Shown here: in pieces, positions 50,401 through 57,149 of the stretch
Layout of the letters: each line of letters starts with the position of its first letter
Numbering within the stretch: the stretch's first letter is position 1
Assembly (NCBI RefSeq): GCF_958295425.1
Contig: NC_081143.1
Location: 14,456,891-14,520,890, forward strand
DNA from: Solea solea
Lineage: Eukaryota; Chordata; Actinopteri; Pleuronectiformes; Soleidae
Length of the DNA: 64,000 nt
Direction of reading: 5' to 3'
Program-made: the position numbers and the translations under genes
The notes under the pieces: generated by a model
Databases searched by the model: none
What the model saw: the letters and a program-made list of their open reading frames with translations, nothing else
What the model was told of the DNA's origin: nothing

Positions 50401-53400
50401 TGACCAAAGCATGTCACAGACATGTTCATTAGGACACCAGAGAACTATTTTAACTTGGAGAAATAGGGTATAATATGTCTCCTTTAAATCACATCTGAAG
50501 AAAAAGTGTAAAAACGTTCTCCGAATGTTCTCTCTGCTGTAAAAAATATAACCGTTGATCAAAGTGTAATATTTTTTTCATCAGTTTAACAGAAAGAAAT
50601 ATACACATGTAAATAAAATGCAGAGACCGATGGTAAATCATACTAAAACGCAAGGCAATAGGAACCAGTCTATATCAATATACCTGTGTGAACCAGTGAA
50701 GAAGACACTAGAGGACATAGCAGGAGAGCTGACCCTCAGCAGATAACCTCATTAAAGATGCTGCACCTTTTAATGACAGATGGGAACGAATTAACAGGAG
50801 GTAAATTGCTCATTGGACCAGTTTTGTCTCCAGTCTCCCTCTGCCTGCTGTGAGAATCACCTTCTTTTCATTAGGCTGCTTAGTTTTAACAGGCAGGGAG
50901 CTAATATCTGTCTGCTCCCTCAAAGCAGATTTGAACCACCCACACGGACAATTAGACCAGCCCAAGATCACAGCTCATCCTCTGTCTCTCTCTGTCTCTC
51001 TCCGTCTCTTCTATTACTTCTTCATTTCATTTTCTCTCTGTATGTTCTGTATTCCTGTCTTTTTTCTTCTTATTCTTCTTCTTCTTATTCTTCTTCTCTG
51101 GACACAGAGGTGAAATATTCATCATGAAAAGCTGTCATTGACTCTATAATGAGATATTAGTCCACTTGAGTCTGTGACGCATAAGAGCTCTTAATTAGAC
51201 TCATAATATACAACACTGTATGTGGGTGAGTGTCTCTCGATGCGTGATTGTGTCCCTTTCTGCTGTGGCTCTACACTGGCAGCTTGTACTCCTTGTGTTT
51301 GTTTGTGTGTGTGTGTGTGCATATAAACCTGAGTAGAGGTAATAGATTTGATCCACACTCACATGCATGAGTTCAATCTGTGATATGTGTGTGTGTGTGT
51401 GTGTGTATTCTCAGGTGTGTGTGTCCAGAGGGCTTTGAAGGCGACGCGTGTGAGATCAACATCGATGACTGTGAAGATAACGACTGTGAGAACAACTCCA
51501 CCTGTGTTGATGGAATCAACAACTACACGTGCATGTGCTCCCCAGAATACACAGGTAACACACGTTTAAAGAAACGCAGATGAATGAAGAGGGGTTGGTG
51601 TCTATTAAAAATTCGCATTTCAGTTGCTTTGCACAGAATCATGTGATAAACGTTTATACCGTATTATAGTTTCAGTTATCAATTTCTGTCATTTTGTGTG
51701 GTTTGTATGTCTAAAAAAAAGGAAGACAAATAACCCATTAATTAAACATTACACACAAAGTTACAGGTATCGTTGCCAGGGAAATTAAGTTTTTTTCCAT
51801 CCTTTATTTTTGTAGGGTTATTTTTTTCTTTTTCCCCTGAGAAATACTAGTAAATTGACACCTGTCTATTACATGTGGAATTACCATTACCAGTGGAATA
51901 TAAATACAACTTTAAACAGTGTTGACAGTACTCGCAGTGTTGACAGTGCAAATTGTTTCCATCTTTTGTATTTTGATTTACCGCTGCCTTATTGTTTTCT
52001 ACATCACTGACTTTATTATTATTATTATAAGAAACATTCAAAGATTGTTTCGAAAAGGATCAAAACATAGACTTGTCTCATTTATGGGTGAATTAACATT
52101 TTTTATAGGGATTTTAGTTGCAGGCAACTCTGTTGTATCCACTGAAACCAACCTGTCCTTCAACTGTAATGTAATTTTGGGTCGTTAGTGAGATTAGGGT
52201 TAGGGCTAAAAAGTCATTTACAGACAATGACATAAAAAAACAAAATTAACATGTCTCAAACTGCCAGTGAAAACCTCATCGACACGCCCAATGCACCAGA
52301 TTACCACTAGGGGCGCCTATTTTCCATCCATTCATCCATTTTCTTCCACTCTCACACTCACACTGAGGGTCAATTTAGAGTGTCTGATTTACCTAATCCT
52401 CAAATCTGCATGTTTTTGGGCTATTGGTGGTGTTTCCTGCACATGACCCATAGTTAGGTTTCGTTGGAGGACAGTCTCACTGAAACATTAACACACAGAT
52501 GAAGAATACATCTTTTTAACATGAATAAACTGCAGACAGATCATATTTGCTGTCTAACTGGCGTGTTGCTACTTGTTTGTCTGCTTGTTCACTGTGCTAA
52601 TCACCTCTGACAGCTAACCTTTGTGGCGCGGTGTCTCTCTCTGTGTCTCGCTGTGTTTTTTCTTTTCCTGTCTCAATCTGCTTTCTATCATATGTCGTCT
52701 GTGTTTTTTTTTTCTGTGGTTGCAGCTGCTACCAATGAGGTGGAGAGAGGTTAGTCTGTTCTTCACTCTGTCTTTCCTGTCTCCTTGCTTCCTTTCCTTC
52801 CTTCCTTCCTTCATTTTCTGTGCTTTATCCGTGCTCCCTAGAAATGTGATGATACCACAGATTCAACATCCTGTATGCAGTTATGCTCCATGTTTGCAGT
52901 GCATGTCCCTGATGTTCAAACAGACCACTGAGTCTTTAATGCTCTCACATATCTGTGGTTTCCCTGCTTGTTGCTTACTGTATACATGTCATACTGGAGT
53001 ATGGTATAGTATATTTTGCAGGTAAACAATTTGGTAAAATGAGACGACTGATGATTTTTTTGTTGGAGACAAAACAACAACGTTTTGTCAATAGTTTCCA
53101 GTTCTCCGAGTGTGCTCGTGACACTCGGCCCCCAAAAGACTTCCATTTTTAAAAACATTGTGCCGTAGTGAGTATTCCTAGTGACAGGGAGGACAAAATC
53201 AACCACAGTGTCCACGTTTATCATAGTGGAGTAACTTGCCAGCTATTAACAGGATATGTTGTTGTTGTTGTTTTTATTAATAATTACTTTCAGCACAAAG
53301 TAAATCAAGTTATTTAAGTGAGAACAACACTTGTTCGTCTCCTCTCAGCTAATCAGACCTAAAACAGGAGTATTTTCCCAAATACAGTGACAGTTCCGAG

Positions 53401-54258
53401 AGAAGAGAAGTGGTCTTGGCTGTTCTACTTGCAGAAAGATAGTTACTGCGACATCTGCAGCGATTGCATATGCTGCAGAGAAAAAAAGTCAGACAATAAA
53501 AATAAAAGCAATAAAAAAAATGAATGTGTCATCATCGGCAGAGTGTTTCAGAGATGTAGAGATTTGCTTGGATCGTCTGTCATGTTTGAATCAAGTGCAG
53601 CTAAAGCCATAATCCCCAAAAAATAAATACTTTATTATAATATAGACACAAGAGGTCCAGAGCATAAAAATACACAAGCATGTTCCATTCATTTCTCAGG
53701 CATACTCATCTCATTGATCATGTACTTATTCCCAGAGTAGACTCGTGCTGCCTTGAGTATTGGTTTATTCCCTGATGCCTCATCAGTTCTTTAGTGGGAG
53801 TTCAGAGCTTCAGCAACGTTGGAATACTCTCAGGAATATCGTCAGGAATATGAAATTCCCAGAGATGGGATCATTTATCAGACTGTTGCATTGTTTCTGG
53901 CCACCGGAGAGTCATCCATCATCAGAGTGCACACACACACACACACACGTTTCTGTACATGCAGCACAAACAATTCTGTGTACGCGTTTGGAAACTCAAC
54001 CAAGATGCATAAGCAGAAACCTGCTATTAAGGGAGTGGGATCATGGTGATATGTTCCGGATTAAAATTTCCCCCATTATTGCTGATAGAATGCAAATGCT
54101 GGAGAAGGGGTTTGGAGGATTTGTTCATGTGTTTATTTGTTCTGTGTGTTTCTAGGGGAGCTGTGTGAAGAGAAACTGGATTTCTGTGCTCCAGAGCTGA
54201 ACCCATGTCAGCATGACTCAAAGTGCATTTTGACCCCACAGGGATACAAGTACGAGGA

Positions 54259-54319
<61 letters not shown>

Positions 54320-57113
54320 GACTGACTTCCATTCATTTGGACAACCTAAACAAAGCACTATCCCACAACCAGTTATGGGAATGCAAATTTGAATGTTAGC
54401 TCTAAACTTCACCAGTTCCTCAGAAATGAGGTTCTGCCTCATTCGGACCACGTTTTGGTCTCCATGAGGACGACTGGTCCTGACAAGTTCAGTGTTTATG
54501 CCAGAACAAGATCTTAAAGAGGCAACAAATCCAAACACACACAGGCACTGGAGGTTTACTGGAGCAATGATTTGCTATTTTTTAAGTGTGTGGACGCACC
54601 ATGTACTTTTGCTTAGTCATATCAAATTATCTAAACAGTCACTGCTCTAAAATATGAATTTAATATATATTCTGGAGCATTAAAAGCAGCCTCCCTCCAC
54701 TTCATCCTGATACATGAAAACTGCTCATTTAAAGATCATTCACCAAGCATATCCATCTCTTTATGTTTGGACATTGCAGGTGTGAGTGCACTCCAGGTTA
54801 CATAGGTGAGCACTGTGAGCTGGACTTTGACGACTGTAAAGACAACAAGTGTCAAAATGGAGGTCAGTGCATCGATGCCATCAACGGATACACCTGCATC
54901 TGTCCAGATGGATACAGGTGAGGTGTTCTTCTGTCCTTACCTGTGATCTGTAATAGTATTGTGCACTACATGGTAATTGTCTGATCCTTAAAAAAAACAG
55001 GGTCATTTCCTTAACCCGGCGTTTTTGTGTGAAAACACAGATCTCACGTGTATAAACCTTGCTGTGTATCTGTATCTTACATATCTCTGTGGTGTATACT
55101 TACAGTGTAAGGTGTCCAAGGGTCTCCCCCTTGTGTTCAATGTCAGCTATTGCAGTGTGCACTATTATCTTTGTATGGGAGATTTGTCCTATCTCTGTCC
55201 TGGGAAATTTCATGGTGTGAGAAGTTGTAGTTATTGTGGGAATAGAGGCTAGTTTAAAAATGTAATTATTTGCTCATCACACTGTGCGGATGTATGTCAG
55301 ATGTCTAACTGGGGCTGGGGGGGGAAATAAAGCTTTAAATTCTCTAATTTGGTGATAACACACATTTACACTCACCCTGATTACCAGTTATAACCAAATT
55401 AAATGTTCATAGTGCAGTGTAAAAGAACACCATTTCAGGAAATAATGTGTGAATTTGTGTTCCAGTGGGTTATTCTGCGAGTTCTCTCCCCCGATGGTCC
55501 TTCCTCGCACCAGCCCCTGTGACAACCATGAGTGCCTAAACGGGGCGCAGTGCGTCATTGTGGGAACAGACCCCCGCTGCCAGTGTCTCCATGGCTACGA
55601 GGGCGAGCACTGTGAGACTCTTGTCAGTGTCAACTTTGTCAACCGCGAGTCCTACCTGCAGCTTCCCTCCAGTCTTTTGTCTCCGCAGACCAACATCAGC
55701 CTACAGGTGCTCACGGCACAGTACTGTTTTGATGTGCTTGTATTTTACTTCAGTATTTCATTGTCATGACACTTCATATGCTCACATTTCAATACTCTAC
55801 TACTAGTGGGGTGGTTTTGTGCTTTTGACATCACTAAATGACTTGCGGGACAGCAAATAGCAGCCAGAGAGTACGATATTTCATTCAGGCTTATGGTATA
55901 AACTAAATACTGAGCTAAAAGAGAGTAAATACTATCTAGTTTCTAGATTTTGAAAATCTGGAGGTTGATTTGGCTAATGCCATGTTGAGGTTTTGCAGCT
56001 GGAAGTTCACAGATGTCACCTGCAACCAAACCCCTATTGGACAATACATCATTTACAAAAGTGACATCATGTACTATTGAAGAAGACCTGGAACTTGTGA
56101 TTGAGACCATTATCTCCTCAGGAAAATGTAGGAAGGAGGCTCATTTTCCTATAGACTTCCATTCAAATATATATATATACTCTTACTTCCTGATTAGCTT
56201 CCCCCGGCAAAACGGAAAACTACGTCCATTTTGTACGGTCTATGATCTAGATGAGATCAGGACCAGAAACATGACTCCAAAATGATAATGATTCCATGTA
56301 AAACCAGTGGATGTGCAAGGTTAACTGTTGGCTAACAACCATGTGTCATATCACCTTATTATTTGTTGGATTTGTTTTATTTGTTTCTTTTTTGAAAGTG
56401 CACAATAATCCAATATGAAATTGCTACATAAATCCATCAAACATTTAGCTTCAGTCCTCTGCAGTCGCCTTAGGTTTATCTCTGAGTCACAGCCTTTGTT
56501 TGTCTTCCCCCTCTCTCTTAAATCCCTTTCATTGTCCAGTACTATTGTTCTATCATAAAAGATCTATTACCACCAAAAAAGGGTGTCATTTATTCCTCTG
56601 TCTTAAGTGAGCAATAACTGCAAACCGTCACAGGTTCCTGTAGGACCTTAATACTTTTCGTACCACAGTAAATAACATCATTTGCACTGATATGCTGCTG
56701 TGTTTTCAGATTGCTACAGATGAGGACAGCGGTGTGTTGTTGTATAAAGGGGACAATGATCACATTGCCATGGAGCTGTACAGGGGGCGCCTCCGGGTCA
56801 GCTATGATACTGGCTCCTACCCTCCTTCTGCTATTTACAGGTATACATTAAGACAAGCAGAACATTGGAATTGATGAGACATTCATGATGGATGATGCAA
56901 ACGTCTACACTGAATCTCCCCATCCTCTCTCTTTCTCTCAGTGTGGAGACAGTGAATGATGGCAGTTTTCATGCGGTGGAGCTGGTAGCATCGGATCAAA
57001 CTCTGTCCCTTTCTATTGATGGTGGGCCGCCCAAATCCATCAACTCCCTCAGCAAACAATCCACACTCAACATAGAGTCCCCACTTTACCTGGGAGGTAA
57101 GAACCCAACCACA

Positions 57114-57149
<36 letters not shown>

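Larger units (their letters stand above)
49044..51414 (+). other. slit2 intron 28
   Basis: A 2371-base intron, nearly half of which is one TTAA-flanked inverted-repeat transposon (49339-50487). TG tracts lie at 51305 and just before the acceptor (51386-51405). Confidence 0.8.
51555..54155 (+). other. slit2 intron 29
   Basis: A 2601-base intron with an L2/SINE tail fragment at 52323-52440, a candidate 24-nt exon at 52726, a (TTCC)n patch at 52793-52812 and a CA tract at 53931. No further feature was recognised. Confidence 0.75.

Noticed and set aside
50813..51127. 104-codon frame rich in Ser/Leu
   Set aside because: It follows a CT/TTC-rich repeat and has no recognisable domain or splice context.
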